Part shown: positions 1 to 9,661 of the stretch, piece after piece
Position numbering within the stretch: position 1 is the stretch's first letter
Layout of the letters: every line of letters begins with the position of its first letter
Assembly: GCF_001202025.1 (NCBI RefSeq)
Contig: NZ_LGHS01000076.1
Coordinates: 186,001 to 250,000 of the forward strand
Length of the DNA: 64,000 nt
Direction of reading: 5' to 3'
Source: Pseudorhodobacter aquimaris
Lineage (GTDB): Bacteria > Pseudomonadota > Alphaproteobacteria > Rhodobacterales > Rhodobacteraceae
Made by a program: the position numbers and the translations under genes
Notes under the pieces: generated by a model
What the model was told of the DNA's origin: nothing
The model's input: only the letters and a program-made list of their open reading frames with translations
Databases searched by the model: none

Positions 1-1290
1 TCGAAAATCACCGACCGTCTGGTGACGCTTGGCGCGACCGTGTTTGAGGGGCAGCGCGCCGAAAACATCGGTGAGGCGGCGGTGGTTGTGATTTCCACTG
101 CGATCAAAAAGGGCAACCCCGAGCTGGAGGAAGCGCGCCGTCTGGGTCTTCCGGTGGTGCGCCGCGCCGAGATGCTGGCCGAGCTGATGCGTCTGAAATC
201 CAACATCGCGATTGGTGGCACGCATGGCAAGACCACCACGACCACCATGGTTGCGACCCTTATGGACAAGGGCGGGTTTGACCCGACGGTTATCAATGGC
301 GGCGTGATCCACGCATATGGTTCCAACGCGCGGGCGGGGGCCGGTGAATGGATGGTGGTGGAGGCCGACGAGAGCGACGGTTCCTTTAACCGTTTGCCCG
401 CGACCATTGCGATCGTCACCAACATCGACCCCGAGCATATGGAGCATTGGGGCAGCTTTGACGCGCTGCGCCAGGGGTTTTACGACTTTGTGTCCAATAT
501 TCCCTTTTACGGGTTGGCTGTTTGCTGCACCGATCACCCCGAGGTACAGAGTTTGGTGGGCAAGATCACCGACCGCCGCGTGGTGACATTCGGGTTTAAC
601 CCGCAGGCCGATGTGCGGGCGATCAACCTGACCTATGAAGATGGGATCGCGCATTTCGATGTGGCCTTGCAAGGCGAATCCCGTGAGGCGGGCCGCACCA
701 TCGTGATCGAAGGGTGTACCCTGCCGATGCCCGGCGATCATAACGTGTCCAACGCCTTGTCCGCGATTGCCGTATGCCGTTTCCTTGGGATGCGCATGGA
801 TGAGATCCGCGAAGCGCTTGCCGCATTTGGCGGGGTCAACCGCCGCTTTACCCGTGTGGGTGTCGTGAACGATGTGACCATCATCGACGATTACGGCCAC
901 CATCCGGTTGAAATTGCCGCCGTTCTGCGTGCCGCGCGTCAGGCTACCAAAGGCCGTGTGATTGCTGTCCATCAACCGCACCGCTATTCGCGCCTGTCAA
1001 GTTTGTTTGAAGATTTCTGCACCTGTTTCAACGAGGCCGATGTTGTCGCCATTGCCGAAGTTTACGGTGCGGGTGAAGACCCCATCCCGGGGGCAGAGCG
1101 TGATGATCTGGTCGCGGGGTTGATCGCCCATGGCCACCGCCATGCCCGCGCCATTTTGAACGAACAGGATTTGGCACGGCTGGTGCGCGAGCAGGCCCGT
1201 CCCGGTGATATGGTGGTGTGCCTTGGGGCGGGAACGATCTCAACCTGGGCCACCGGCCTGCCTGCATTGTTGCAAGACGGGGGTACATAA
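1..1290 (+). CDS. murC: UDP-N-acetylmuramate--L-alanine ligase, 5' end outside window
   Basis: This cytoplasmic peptidoglycan enzyme adds L-alanine to UDP-MurNAc using ATP. The reading frame is open from base 1 without a start codon, and the first residues already match the inner N-terminal Rossmann part (SKITDRL), so the start lies upstream of the window. The ATP-binding loop [10 protein letters not shown], the Mur ligase motif EADESDGSF and the later [10 protein letters not shown] segment are all present, and the C-terminus is complete. It leads a run of division and cell wall genes on the same strand, with the DUF2484 gene starting 2 bases after its stop. Confidence 0.97.
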   Translation, partial: SKITDRLVTLGATVFEGQRAENIGEAAVVVISTAIKKGNPELEEARRLGLPVVRRAEMLAELMRLKSNIAIGGTHGKTTTTTMVATLMDKGGFDPTVINGGVIHAYGSNARAGAGEWMVVEADESDGSFNRLPATIAIVTNIDPEHMEHWGSFDALRQGFYDFVSNIPFYGLAVCCTDHPEVQSLVGKITDRRVVTFGFNPQADVRAINLTYEDGIAHFDVALQGESREAGRTIVIEGCTLPMPGDHNVSNALSAIAVCRFLGMRMDEIREALAAFGGVNRRFTRVGVVNDVTIIDDYGHHPVEIAAVLRAARQATKGRVIAVHQPHRYSRLSSLFEDFCTCFNEADVVAIAEVYGAGEDPIPGAERDDLVAGLIAHGHRHARAILNEQDLARLVREQARPGDMVVCLGAGTISTWATGLPALLQDGGT

Positions 1291-1292
1291 GG

Positions 1293-1544
1293 GTGGCGCT
1301 TGCGGCGGCATTCCTTTGGCTGGTGGCGGCCAATGTGACCGGGTTTTTTCCCAGTCGGGACAATCATTGGCGGGCGGCCTATGTATTGATCGCGGTGGGT
1401 ATTCCGATTTTGGGCTGGGTGACCTGGATCAACGGGCCGGTGGTCGGCTTGATCATTTTGGCGATGGGGACTTCGGTCCTGCGCTGGCCGGTGATCTATC
1501 TGTGGCGCTGGTTGAAATCCAAAACCGCGCATCCCGCGGAATAG
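1293..1544 (+). CDS. DUF2484 family small membrane protein
   Basis: This is an 83-residue protein that starts at GTG 1293, two bases after the murC stop. It has two or three hydrophobic segments: [33 protein letters not shown] and [15 protein letters not shown]. It ends in a basic tail ([13 protein letters not shown]). Its size and its place between murC and murB match the DUF2484 family of Rhodobacterales; I know no function for it. Longer starts would run back into murC, so the GTG is preferred. Its position suggests a role linked to the envelope, but that is inference from synteny. Confidence 0.8.
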   Translation: MALAAAFLWLVAANVTGFFPSRDNHWRAAYVLIAVGIPILGWVTWINGPVVGLIILAMGTSVLRWPVIYLWRWLKSKTAHPAE

Positions 1545-1554
1545 GGGGCTCTCT

Positions 1555-2502
1555 ATGGTTGAAAATCCCGCTTTCCCGATGCCCTCGACGCGCGGTAGGC
1601 TGACCCAAAACCGGGTGTTGGCTGATCTGACATGGTTGCGTGTGGGCGGGCCTGCGGATTGGTTGTTCCAGCCTGCGGATCTGGATGACTTGTGCCAGTT
1701 TCTGGCCGCGCTTGCGCCCGAGGTGCCTGTGTTCCCGATGGGGGTCGGCTCCAACCTGATCGTGCGGGATGGGGGACTTCGGGCCGTTGTGATCCGCCTT
1801 GGGCGCGGGTTCAATGCGATCACGATTGAGGGTGATACCGTCACCGCAGGGGCCGCCGCATTGGACAGCCATGTGGCGCGCAAGGCGGCGGATGCGGGGC
1901 TGGACCTGACGTTTTTGCGCACCATTCCGGGCAGCATCGGCGGCGCTGTTCGGATGAATGCGGGGTGCTACGGACAGTATACGGCCGACTTCATACAGAA
2001 AATCCATGTGGTTACGCGTCAGGGTCGGTTGCAAAGCCTCGCCCCCGAAGCGCTGGAATTTGCCTACCGTCAGTCGCAATTGCCCGAGGGCGCCGTGATC
2101 GTCGGGGCCAGTTTTCGCGCGCCCAAGGGCGATCCGCAGGATTTGCACGCCCGCATGACCGATCAGCTGGCCAAGCGCGATGCGAGCCAGCCGACCAAGG
2201 ACCGCTCGGCAGGGTCAACCTTTCGCAATCCGGCGGGGTTTTCCTCAACGGGGCGGGCGGATGACAGCCATGAGTTGAAGGCCTGGAAGGTGATCGATGA
2301 CGCCGGAATGCGCGGCGCAAGCCTCGGCGGCGCCCAGATGAGCGAGATGCATTCCAACTTTTTGATCAACAAGGGTGGCGCAACCGCCGCAGATTTAGAA
2401 GAATTGGGCGAAGAGGTACGAAATAGGGTTTTCCAACACAGCGGAATACGGCTAGTATGGGAAATCAAGCGGGTCGGCGAAAGGCTTGCTGAAAAACAAT
2501 AA
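1555..2502 (+). CDS. murB: UDP-N-acetylenolpyruvoylglucosamine reductase
   Basis: MurB is the FAD-dependent, NADPH-using reductase that makes UDP-MurNAc from UDP-GlcNAc-enolpyruvate in the cytoplasm. The 315-residue protein has the FAD-binding segment [10 protein letters not shown] and [13 protein letters not shown], the [17 protein letters not shown] region, and the catalytic SAGSTFRNP segment with the Ser that protonates the enol. The late [13 protein letters not shown] segment fits the small type without the extra substrate loop of the E. coli enzyme. ATG 1555 follows a purine-rich AGGGGG. It sits between DUF2484 and ddl in the usual order. Confidence 0.97.
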   Translation: MVENPAFPMPSTRGRLTQNRVLADLTWLRVGGPADWLFQPADLDDLCQFLAALAPEVPVFPMGVGSNLIVRDGGLRAVVIRLGRGFNAITIEGDTVTAGAAALDSHVARKAADAGLDLTFLRTIPGSIGGAVRMNAGCYGQYTADFIQKIHVVTRQGRLQSLAPEALEFAYRQSQLPEGAVIVGASFRAPKGDPQDLHARMTDQLAKRDASQPTKDRSAGSTFRNPAGFSSTGRADDSHELKAWKVIDDAGMRGASLGGAQMSEMHSNFLINKGGATAADLEELGEEVRNRVFQHSGIRLVWEIKRVGERLAEKQ

Positions 2503-2537
2503 TATGGGCCGCAAAAGGCCTTGAGGCAGTAAATAAT

Positions 2538-3461
2538 ATGGTTGGCATGTCGAGCGGGACAGCCTCCACAGTGGTCGTTTTGATGGGTGGACCTTCCGCA
2601 GAGCGGGAGGTGTCCTTGTCATCCGGGCGTGAATGCGCCAATGCCCTGACGGAGGCCGGATATAAGGTGGTTACGGTGGATGCCGGACCAGACCTTTGTG
2701 CACGCCTTTCCGAGATAAAGCCCGATGTTGTGTTCAACGCTCTGCATGGTCGCTGGGGTGAGGATGGCTGTGTTCAAGGCCTGCTGGAATGGATGCGTAT
2801 TCCCTATACCCATTCGGGGGTTCTGGCCTCGGCGCTGGCGATGGACAAGGAAAAATCCAAGGCCGCGTTTCGGGCAGCAAACCTTCCGGTTGTCACCAGC
2901 ATCCTTGCCAGTAAGGCCGATGTTTGCGCGCGCCATGTGATGCCGCCGCCCTATGTGGTGAAACCCAATAACGAGGGGTCCTCGGTCGGGGTCTATATCG
3001 TGCATGAGGCGGCAAATGCGCCGCCGAAACTGTCGGATGATATGCCCGAAGTGGTGATGGTCGAAACCTATGCACCGGGTCGTGAATTGACGACGGCCGT
3101 GCTGGGGGATCGCGCGCTTGGCGTGACCGATATCATCGTTGAGGGCTGGTATGATTATCACGCGAAATATTCGGTCGGCGGGTCGCGTCATGTGATCCCG
3201 GCCGATGTTCCGGCAGAGATTTCAGCGGCTTGTAAGGAATACGCCCTGCGCGCCCATCAGGCATTGGGCTGTCGCGGGCTGTCGCGCACGGATTTTCGCT
3301 GGGATGCGTCGCGGGGCCTGGACGGGTTGATTATTCTGGAAACAAACACCCAGCCGGGTATGACCCCGACCTCGCTTGCGCCAGAGCAGGCCGCCGCTGT
3401 GGGGATCAGCTTTCCCGAGCTGTGCCGTGCAATCGTCGAGGATGCCTCATGCGACCGATAG
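2538..3461 (+). CDS. ddl: D-alanine--D-alanine ligase
   Basis: Ddl is an ATP-grasp enzyme that joins two D-alanines for the peptidoglycan precursor. The 307-residue protein shows [18 protein letters not shown] at the N-terminus, [31 protein letters not shown], the ATP-grasp [11 protein letters not shown] loop and the Mg-binding end [15 protein letters not shown]. An in-frame ATG at 2547 is an alternative start, because the family normally begins close to the VVVLMGG strand. Its 3' end overlaps the start of ftsQ. Confidence 0.97.
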   Translation: MVGMSSGTASTVVVLMGGPSAEREVSLSSGRECANALTEAGYKVVTVDAGPDLCARLSEIKPDVVFNALHGRWGEDGCVQGLLEWMRIPYTHSGVLASALAMDKEKSKAAFRAANLPVVTSILASKADVCARHVMPPPYVVKPNNEGSSVGVYIVHEAANAPPKLSDDMPEVVMVETYAPGRELTTAVLGDRALGVTDIIVEGWYDYHAKYSVGGSRHVIPADVPAEISAACKEYALRAHQALGCRGLSRTDFRWDASRGLDGLIILETNTQPGMTPTSLAPEQAAAVGISFPELCRAIVEDASCDR

Positions 3462-4342
3462 CAGGCCAGAAACGCAACACCCCGCGCCGCGATCCGGCGC
3501 CAAGCCGTATGGCCTACCGGCTGCAACGTCTGTGGTTGACGCCCTCGGTGCGCGCGGCTTTGCGTGTGGGGCTGCCCGCACTTGTGCTGGCGGCCGGGGT
3601 CGGGACCTATCTGGCGGATGAGGGGCGGCGCGATGCGCTGGCCTCGATTTATATCGATATGCGCGAAAAGGTGAAAAACCGCCCCGAGTTTCAGGTGACC
3701 CTGTTGTCGGTTGAGGGTGCCTCGCCGGAACTGGCCGAGGCCGTGCGCAACGCATTGGCGCTGCCCTTGCCGCTCAGCTCGCTGGATCTGGATCTGGAGG
3801 CGGCGCGCAGCAAGGTGGCACAGCTTTATGCGGTCGGTTCGGTGGATGTACGGGTCCAGTCCGGCGGTATCTTGCAGGTGGTGATCAAAGAGCGCGTGCC
3901 GGCCTTTGTCTGGCGGGATGCGGCGGGGATCTGGCTGGTGGATGACACCGGCAAACGCGTGGCCGAGGTCGAGGCGCGCAGTGACCGCCCCGACCTTCCG
4001 CTGATCGCGGGCGAGGGGGCGGATAAGGCGATTGCCGAGGCGCGCCAGATCTATGCCTCGGCCGGGCCGCTTTTGCCCCGTTTGCGCGGGCTTGTGCGTA
4101 TGGGAAACCGGCGCTGGGATATCGTGCTGGACCGTGACCAACGCATCCTTTTGCCCGCCGATCAGCCCGTTCTGGCGCTGGAACGTCTTATCGCGCTGGA
4201 TCAGGCGCAAGAGGTTCTGGCCCGCGATGTCGTGGCTGTTGATCTTCGTTTGCAGGCCCGCCCTTCCTTGCGGCTTGCCCCTTATTCCTTGGCCGAATTA
4301 CGCCGCCAACGCGGCATTATCCCTGCGGAGAACGACCTATGA
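3449..4342 (+). CDS. ftsQ: Cell division protein FtsQ
   Basis: FtsQ is a bitopic inner membrane divisome protein that links early and late division proteins. I place the start at ATG 3449, overlapping ddl by 13 bases; an earlier in-frame ATG at 3422 lies deeper in ddl. The 297-residue product has a basic cytoplasmic N-terminus, one membrane segment ([16 protein letters not shown]), then a POTRA domain starting near [19 protein letters not shown] and the beta domain with [19 protein letters not shown]. Its stop overlaps the ftsA start by 4 bases (ATGA), which suggests coupled translation. Confidence 0.95.
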   Translation: MRPIAGQKRNTPRRDPAPSRMAYRLQRLWLTPSVRAALRVGLPALVLAAGVGTYLADEGRRDALASIYIDMREKVKNRPEFQVTLLSVEGASPELAEAVRNALALPLPLSSLDLDLEAARSKVAQLYAVGSVDVRVQSGGILQVVIKERVPAFVWRDAAGIWLVDDTGKRVAEVEARSDRPDLPLIAGEGADKAIAEARQIYASAGPLLPRLRGLVRMGNRRWDIVLDRDQRILLPADQPVLALERLIALDQAQEVLARDVVAVDLRLQARPSLRLAPYSLAELRRQRGIIPAENDL

Positions 4343-5673
4343 CCGATCTCTATCAAACCCAGCGCGCGATGCGCAACATTCGTCGTGCCGCCCTGCAACG
4401 CGGGGTGATCGCGATTTTGGACATCGGGTCCAGTAAAGTCGGCTGCCTCATCCTGCGCGTTTCCGACAGTGACGGGCTGCGCGACATGGAGGGTGTCGGT
4501 TCTATGGCAGGGCAATCCTCGTTTCGAGTGATCGGCGCTGCCACGACACGCTCGCGCGGGGTGAGTTTTGGTGAGATCGCGGTGATGAACGAAACCGAGC
4601 GCGCGATCCGCACCGCCGTGCAATCGGCGCAAAAGATGGCCAATGTGCGGGTCGATCATGTGATCGCCTGTTTCTCGGGGGCCGAGCCGCGCAGCTACGG
4701 CCTGGCAGGGGAGTGGGAGCTGGAAGATTCCGTGGTAACCGAACAGGATGTCGCGCGGGTTCTGGCCTCTTGCGAGGTGCCGGATGTAGGTGAAGGGCGC
4801 GAGGTTTTGCACGCCCAGCCGGTGAACTTTGCACTTGATCACCGCACCGGATTGGGCGACCCGCGCGGGCAGATCGGCAACCGTTTGTCGTGCGATCTGC
4901 ACATGATGACGGTGGATGCCAGCGTGGTGCAAAACCTGATCTATTGCCTGAAACGCTGTGATCTGGAGCTGGCCGGCATGGCCTCCTCGGCCTATGTTTC
5001 GGGGATCTCCTCATTGGTGGAGGATGAACAGGAGCTGGGCGCGGCCTGTATCGATCTGGGCGGCGGATCGACCGGCATTTCGGTGTTCATGAAGAAACAC
5101 ATGATCTATGCGGATTCCGTGCGGATGGGCGGCGATCACGTTACCTCCGATATCTCCAAGGGGTTGCAGGTGCCGCTGGCCACGGCCGAACGCATCAAGA
5201 CCAAATTTGGCGGGGTGCATGCCACCGGCATGGATGACCGCGAGATGATCGAGATTGGCGGCGACAGTGGCGATTGGGAAAAGGACCGCCGTCAGGTCAG
5301 CCGGACCGAGCTGATCGGCATCATGCGCCCTCGGGTCGAGGAAATTCTGGAAGAGGCCCGCGCCCGTCTGGATGCGGCGGGTTTTGACCATTTGCCAAGC
5401 CAGCAGATCGTTCTGACGGGGGGCGCAAGCCAGATCCCGGGGCTCGACGGGCTTGCCGCGCGGATCCTGGGGCAACGGGTACGCCTTGGCCGTCCGCTGC
5501 GCGTGCAAGGCTTGCCGCAGGCCGCAACCGGTCCTGCGTTTTCATCGGCTGTGGGGTTGTGCCTCTTTGCCGCCCACCCGCAAGACGAATGGTGGGATTT
5601 CGATATCCCCGCAGAACGCTATCCCGCGCGGTCGCTCAAGCGCGCTTTGAAATGGTTCAAGGACAATTGGTGA
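4339..5673 (+). CDS. ftsA: Cell division protein FtsA
   Basis: FtsA is the actin-like ATPase that anchors FtsZ to the membrane. The 444-residue protein shows the actin-fold phosphate loops IAILDIGSSKVGCLI and AACIDLGGGSTGIS, the SHS2 region with VIACFSGAEPRSYGL, and IVLTGGASQIPGL. The C-terminus ends in a basic amphipathic stretch, YPARSLKRALKWFKDNW, as expected for the membrane-targeting helix. It follows ftsQ by an ATGA overlap and is separated from ftsZ by 181 bases that could hold a separate ftsZ promoter. Confidence 0.97.
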   Translation: MTDLYQTQRAMRNIRRAALQRGVIAILDIGSSKVGCLILRVSDSDGLRDMEGVGSMAGQSSFRVIGAATTRSRGVSFGEIAVMNETERAIRTAVQSAQKMANVRVDHVIACFSGAEPRSYGLAGEWELEDSVVTEQDVARVLASCEVPDVGEGREVLHAQPVNFALDHRTGLGDPRGQIGNRLSCDLHMMTVDASVVQNLIYCLKRCDLELAGMASSAYVSGISSLVEDEQELGAACIDLGGGSTGISVFMKKHMIYADSVRMGGDHVTSDISKGLQVPLATAERIKTKFGGVHATGMDDREMIEIGGDSGDWEKDRRQVSRTELIGIMRPRVEEILEEARARLDAAGFDHLPSQQIVLTGGASQIPGLDGLAARILGQRVRLGRPLRVQGLPQAATGPAFSSAVGLCLFAAHPQDEWWDFDIPAERYPARSLKRALKWFKDNW

Positions 5674-5705
5674 CCACACTATCGGGCCGACTGCCCCAGA
5701 TACCG

Positions 5706-5720
5706 TTAAAAATGGCATAA
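5706..5720 (+). promoter_or_regulatory. Possible CtrA-type site upstream of ftsZ
   Basis: The 181-base ftsA-ftsZ gap contains TTAA, seven bases, then ATAA. The alphaproteobacterial CtrA consensus is TTAA-N7-TTAA, so one half is perfect and the other has a single mismatch. CtrA is known to control ftsZ in Caulobacter. A single imperfect hit in an A+T-richer gap can occur by chance, so this is tentative. Confidence 0.3.
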
Positions 5721-5854
5721 ATTCGCCCATATTTTGTGTTGAGGCCATGTTTTCTGCGTGACCTTTGCCTCGCTTATGCGTAATAATGGCGCATATCGGG
5801 ACTGAAAGCGTCACCTAAAGGCGCAGGGACACTCATAGGCAGGCGGACTGGCAC

Positions 5855-7498
5855 ATGGCACTTAATTTGATGATGACTTCGCAGCGCGAGGAATTGAAGC
5901 CGCGGATCACGGTTTTCGGGGTTGGCGGGGCGGGCGGCAATGCCGTCAACAATATGATCGACCAACAGCTTGAAGGCGTGGAGTTCGTGGTGGCCAACAC
6001 CGACGCACAAGCGCTTCAGCAAAGCCGCGCGACGGCGACCATCCAGATGGGTCTGAAAGTGACCGAAGGTCTGGGTGCCGGTGCGCGCCCTTCCGTTGGG
6101 GCGGCCGCGGCCGAGGAAACCATCGAGGAAATCGTTGACCATCTGGCCGGTGCGCATATGTGCTTTATCACCGCCGGTATGGGTGGTGGCACCGGAACGG
6201 GTGCTGCTCCGATCATCGCGCAAGCCGCGCGGGAGTTGGGCGTTCTGACCGTCGGCGTTGTCACCAAGCCTTTCCAGTTTGAGGGCAACAAGCGCATGAA
6301 GCAGGCCGAGGACGGCATTGATGCGTTGCAAAAAGTTGTCGACACGCTGATCATCATTCCGAACCAGAACCTCTTCCGTCTGGCGAATGAGCGTACCACA
6401 TTTACCGAAGCCTTCGCTTTGGCCGATGATGTGCTGTATCAGGGTGTTAAAGGCGTGACCGACCTGATGGTGCGCCCCGGCCTGATCAACCTCGACTTTG
6501 CCGACGTGCGTTCGGTGATGGATGAGATGGGCAAGGCGATGATGGGCACCGGCGAGGCCGAGGGCGACGACCGCGCCGTTCAGGCCGCCGAAAAGGCGAT
6601 TGCCAACCCGCTCTTGGATGAAATCAGCCTGCATGGCGCCAAGGGTGTTTTGATCAACATCACAGGCGGTTATGACCTGACCCTGTTTGAGCTGGACGAA
6701 GCTGCGAATATCATCCGCGAAAAAGTCGATCCGGATGCGAATATCATCGTTGGCTCCACTCTGGATACTGAAATGGAAGGGCGTTTGCGCGTTTCTGTGG
6801 TTGCGACCGGTATTGACGCCAATATCTCTAGCGCGGAACAGCCTGTTGCGCGCCGTTCAATGGCCGCACCTTTGCCAACACCGCCCTTCGTGGCGCCCAA
6901 CGCAGAGCCGGAACCGGCACCAGCCCCCGAAGTTGCACATGCCCCCGCCCCCCGCGAAGAGCACCGCCCCGCCGCCGTGCAAGATCGCGCGCCAAGCCTG
7001 TTTGACCAAGAAGTCGAGGCCCAGCAGTCCGAGCCAGCACCGCAGCAGCACGCGGCACCGGCCGATGATCTGCCGCCCCCGGCTTACCGCCCGCAGCCCC
7101 GTCCGGCCGCGACAAGTGCCTTCGATGCGAATGCTTCGGATTTCGTCGCGCCGCGCCCACGCCCTGCTGGCTCTCCCTCGCCAGAGGCATTGGCCCGTTT
7201 GCAAGCCGCCGTGTCCAAAGCCCCTGCGCATCAGCAGCGCCCGGCCCCAAGTGCTGCACCCGCACCACAACAGGCCGCCCGTCCCGCCGCAGCCGAAGGC
7301 GCGCGCCCGCGCTTTGGCATCGGCTCGCTGATCAACCGTATGGCGGGTCACCCCGAAGGACAGGCAGAACGCCCCGTTGGACAGCAGCAAGCCGTGCGCC
7401 AACAGCCGCCTGTGACCAGCTATGACGACGATCCGGAAATGAGCGCGGATCAGGAGCGGATCGAAATTCCGGCCTTCTTGCGCCGTCAGGCCAACTGA
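5855..7498 (+). CDS. ftsZ: Cell division GTPase FtsZ
   Basis: FtsZ is the tubulin-like GTPase that forms the division ring. The N-terminal core (about residues 1-320) has [17 protein letters not shown], the tubulin signature [12 protein letters not shown], the [10 protein letters not shown] segment and the T7 loop region [11 protein letters not shown]. After it comes a very long linker rich in Pro, Ala and Gln (about residues 325-530), then the conserved tail [16 protein letters not shown] that docks FtsA and other partners. At 547 residues it is much longer than the E. coli protein, which is usual for Rhodobacterales. A hairpin terminator follows 25 bases after the stop. Confidence 0.98.
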   Translation: MALNLMMTSQREELKPRITVFGVGGAGGNAVNNMIDQQLEGVEFVVANTDAQALQQSRATATIQMGLKVTEGLGAGARPSVGAAAAEETIEEIVDHLAGAHMCFITAGMGGGTGTGAAPIIAQAARELGVLTVGVVTKPFQFEGNKRMKQAEDGIDALQKVVDTLIIIPNQNLFRLANERTTFTEAFALADDVLYQGVKGVTDLMVRPGLINLDFADVRSVMDEMGKAMMGTGEAEGDDRAVQAAEKAIANPLLDEISLHGAKGVLINITGGYDLTLFELDEAANIIREKVDPDANIIVGSTLDTEMEGRLRVSVVATGIDANISSAEQPVARRSMAAPLPTPPFVAPNAEPEPAPAPEVAHAPAPREEHRPAAVQDRAPSLFDQEVEAQQSEPAPQQHAAPADDLPPPAYRPQPRPAATSAFDANASDFVAPRPRPAGSPSPEALARLQAAVSKAPAHQQRPAPSAAPAPQQAARPAAAEGARPRFGIGSLINRMAGHPEGQAERPVGQQQAVRQQPPVTSYDDDPEMSADQERIEIPAFLRRQAN

Positions 7499-7522
7499 TT
7501 CCGATCAAATGTGATTGCAGAA

Positions 7523-7547
7523 GGGTCCGCCAAGGCGGGCCCTTTTT
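7523..7547 (+). terminator. Rho-independent terminator after ftsZ
   Basis: The sequence has a 9-base GC-rich stem (GGGTCCGCC, loop AA, GGCGGGCCC, one G-U pair) followed directly by five T. It starts 25 bases after the ftsZ stop, so it probably ends the division operon and leaves lpxC to its own promoter in 7548-7757. A second, weaker hairpin (CAAGGG/CCCTTG, 7571-7590) lies just downstream without a T run. Confidence 0.85.
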
Positions 7548-7757
7548 GCGTTTATATTCAGGAGGTTGCACAAGGGTAGGCGGTCCCTTGCGTTTAAATT
7601 GCAGTTTTGTAACAGAAGGTCACAAAGAGTGAGTTGTTGCGGCGCGTCAGCCTGTCTATGTAAAATTCACCGAAAACCTGCACAGAGTTTGGCGTAACTG
7701 CCGACAAAGGCGTGAAGGGGACCGGCAACGAAATAGAAACGGCCAGAAGGTGATATC

Positions 7758-8678
7758 GTGCAACATACGCTCAAATCCGAAGTGGTTTTTGTAGGTGCCG
7801 GGCTGCATAGCGGCAAGCCGGTTCGTATGGTGGTAAAACCCGCCTCTGCTGATTATGGCATCTGGTTCCGTCGGACCGACATTGACAAAGGCGATACGCT
7901 GATTGCGGCGCGGTGGGATGCTGTGGTGCCGTCACGGCTGTGTACGCTTGTCGCCAATGCGGCGGGGCATAGTGTATCGACTATTGAGCATATCATGGCG
8001 GCCCTGGCCGGTTGCGGTGTTCACAATGCGTTGATCGAAATCGATGGCCCCGAGGTTCCGATTCTTGACGGCTCTGCCGGGCCTTTTGTTTCGGGTATTC
8101 TGGCCAAGGGCGTGCGCACGCAAAACGTGCCTGTCCGTGCGATCCGTATCCTGAAAACCATCGAAGTGCGCGACGGAGATGCCGTGGCACGGCTGGAACC
8201 ATCCGATATGCTGGAGATCGATTTCAGCATCGATTTCGCTGAGGCCGCGATTGGCCGTCAGGAAAAAGCCTTGAACATGTCCAACGGTGCTTTTGTGCGC
8301 GAACTCTGCGACAGTCGTACGTTCTGCCGTCAGTCCGATGTGGATGCGATGCGGGCGAACGGCTTGGCCTTGGGTGGTAATCTGGAGAACGCCGTGGTGT
8401 TTGAGGGCGACCGCGTCCTCTCGCCTGGCGGTCTGCGCTACGCGGATGAGCCGGTTCGCCACAAGATGCTGGATGCGCTTGGGGATCTGGCGCTGGCAGG
8501 CGGACCGATTCTTGGCCGCTACACCGGTTTGCGTGCAGGTCATGCGATGACCAACCGCCTTTTGCGCGCTCTTTTTGCACAGGCAGGGGCCTGGGAGATC
8601 GTCGAATGTGGCCTTCCAACCGGCAGAAAGCTGCCTGGCGTTGGTGTTTTGCGCTCTGACGTCCCTGTTCATGCATAA
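7758..8678 (+). CDS. lpxC: UDP-3-O-acyl-N-acetylglucosamine deacetylase
   Basis: LpxC is the zinc-dependent deacetylase that commits the pathway to lipid A synthesis. The 306-residue protein starts at GTG 7758, preceded by AGAAGG. Family segments include LKSEVVFVGAGLHSGKPV, the zinc-ligand region STIEHIMAALAGCGV, FVRELCDSRTFCRQSDV, and the C-terminal HKMLDALGDLALAG with a further RAGHAMTNRLL. Length is normal. It is probably transcribed from its own promoter, since a terminator lies upstream. Confidence 0.97.
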   Translation: MQHTLKSEVVFVGAGLHSGKPVRMVVKPASADYGIWFRRTDIDKGDTLIAARWDAVVPSRLCTLVANAAGHSVSTIEHIMAALAGCGVHNALIEIDGPEVPILDGSAGPFVSGILAKGVRTQNVPVRAIRILKTIEVRDGDAVARLEPSDMLEIDFSIDFAEAAIGRQEKALNMSNGAFVRELCDSRTFCRQSDVDAMRANGLALGGNLENAVVFEGDRVLSPGGLRYADEPVRHKMLDALGDLALAGGPILGRYTGLRAGHAMTNRLLRALFAQAGAWEIVECGLPTGRKLPGVGVLRSDVPVHA

Positions 8679-8788
8679 CCGACCCTAAAAGGTGAAAGGC
8701 GTTTTGCGCAGCGGATTTTTCTGTGCTAGGACGTATCAAACCAGACCCGTTATGGTCGGTATTTGCAGGATTATGGGGTAGGCGGAAG

Positions 8789-9628
8789 ATGACAAGCGTT
8801 AAGTCACGCGCAGGGTTCATTTGGGCGGCTGTTATCGCCGTGGGCCTTTCGGGCTGTGCCGGGGCGCCAAAAGAAGTGCCTCTTGAAAGCCTGACGGCAG
8901 AAGAAATCTATAAACGTGGGGAGCTTGCGCTGGAAACCGGCCGCAAACCCGACAGCGCGATCAGGTATTTCTCTGAGGTAGAGCGGCTTTACCCCTATTC
9001 GGAATGGGCCAAGCGATCGCTGATCATGCAGGCCTTTTCACAGCATAAGGCCAAGAACTATGAGGATGCGCGCGCCTCGGCACAGCGCTACCTTGATCTT
9101 TATCCCGCCGAGGAAGATGCCGCCTATGCGCAATATCTTCTGGCGCTGTCCTATTACGACCAGATTGACGAGGTTGGCCGCGATCAGGGCCTGACCTTCC
9201 AGGCATTGCAGGGCATGCGTGAGGTGATCGAGCAATATCCCGATAGCGAATATGCGCGCTCCTCCATTCTGAAGTTCGATCTGGCCTTTGACCACTTGGC
9301 AGCCAAGGAAATGGAGATCGGGCGCTATTACCTGAAAAAAGGGCAATATACCGCGGCGATCAACCGCTTCCGTGTGGTTGTCGAGGATTTCCAGACCACG
9401 ACCCACACTGCTGAGGCGCTTCACCGTTTGGTCGAATCCTATCTTGCACTGGGTCTGACCGCTGAGGCCCAAACAGCCGGGGCGATCCTGGGCCACAACT
9501 ATCAGTCCAGCCCCTTCTATGATGACAGTTTCCGCCTGCTCAAAGGGCGTGGATTGTCGATGGAGGCGCAGGGTGAAAGCTGGCTGAGCAATGTGTACCG
9601 TCAGGTCATTCAGGGTAAGTGGTTGTAA
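8789..9628 (+). CDS. bamD: Outer membrane assembly lipoprotein BamD (ComL type)
   Basis: BamD is a TPR lipoprotein of the outer membrane protein assembly machine. I choose ATG 8789, which follows GGCGGAAG, over the upstream ATG 8723: it gives a short basic start, a hydrophobic stretch and the lipobox VGLSGC. The mature part has five TPR-like repeats, for example AEEIYKRGELALETGRKPDSA and DARASAQRYLDLYPAEEDA. The 279-residue length is normal. It sits between lpxC and recN, a common order in Rhodobacterales. Confidence 0.93.
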   Translation: MTSVKSRAGFIWAAVIAVGLSGCAGAPKEVPLESLTAEEIYKRGELALETGRKPDSAIRYFSEVERLYPYSEWAKRSLIMQAFSQHKAKNYEDARASAQRYLDLYPAEEDAAYAQYLLALSYYDQIDEVGRDQGLTFQALQGMREVIEQYPDSEYARSSILKFDLAFDHLAAKEMEIGRYYLKKGQYTAAINRFRVVVEDFQTTTHTAEALHRLVESYLALGLTAEAQTAGAILGHNYQSSPFYDDSFRLLKGRGLSMEAQGESWLSNVYRQVIQGKWL

Positions 9629-9661
9629 GAATGGAGCGCGCGCGCGCCTGCGAAGAAACCT

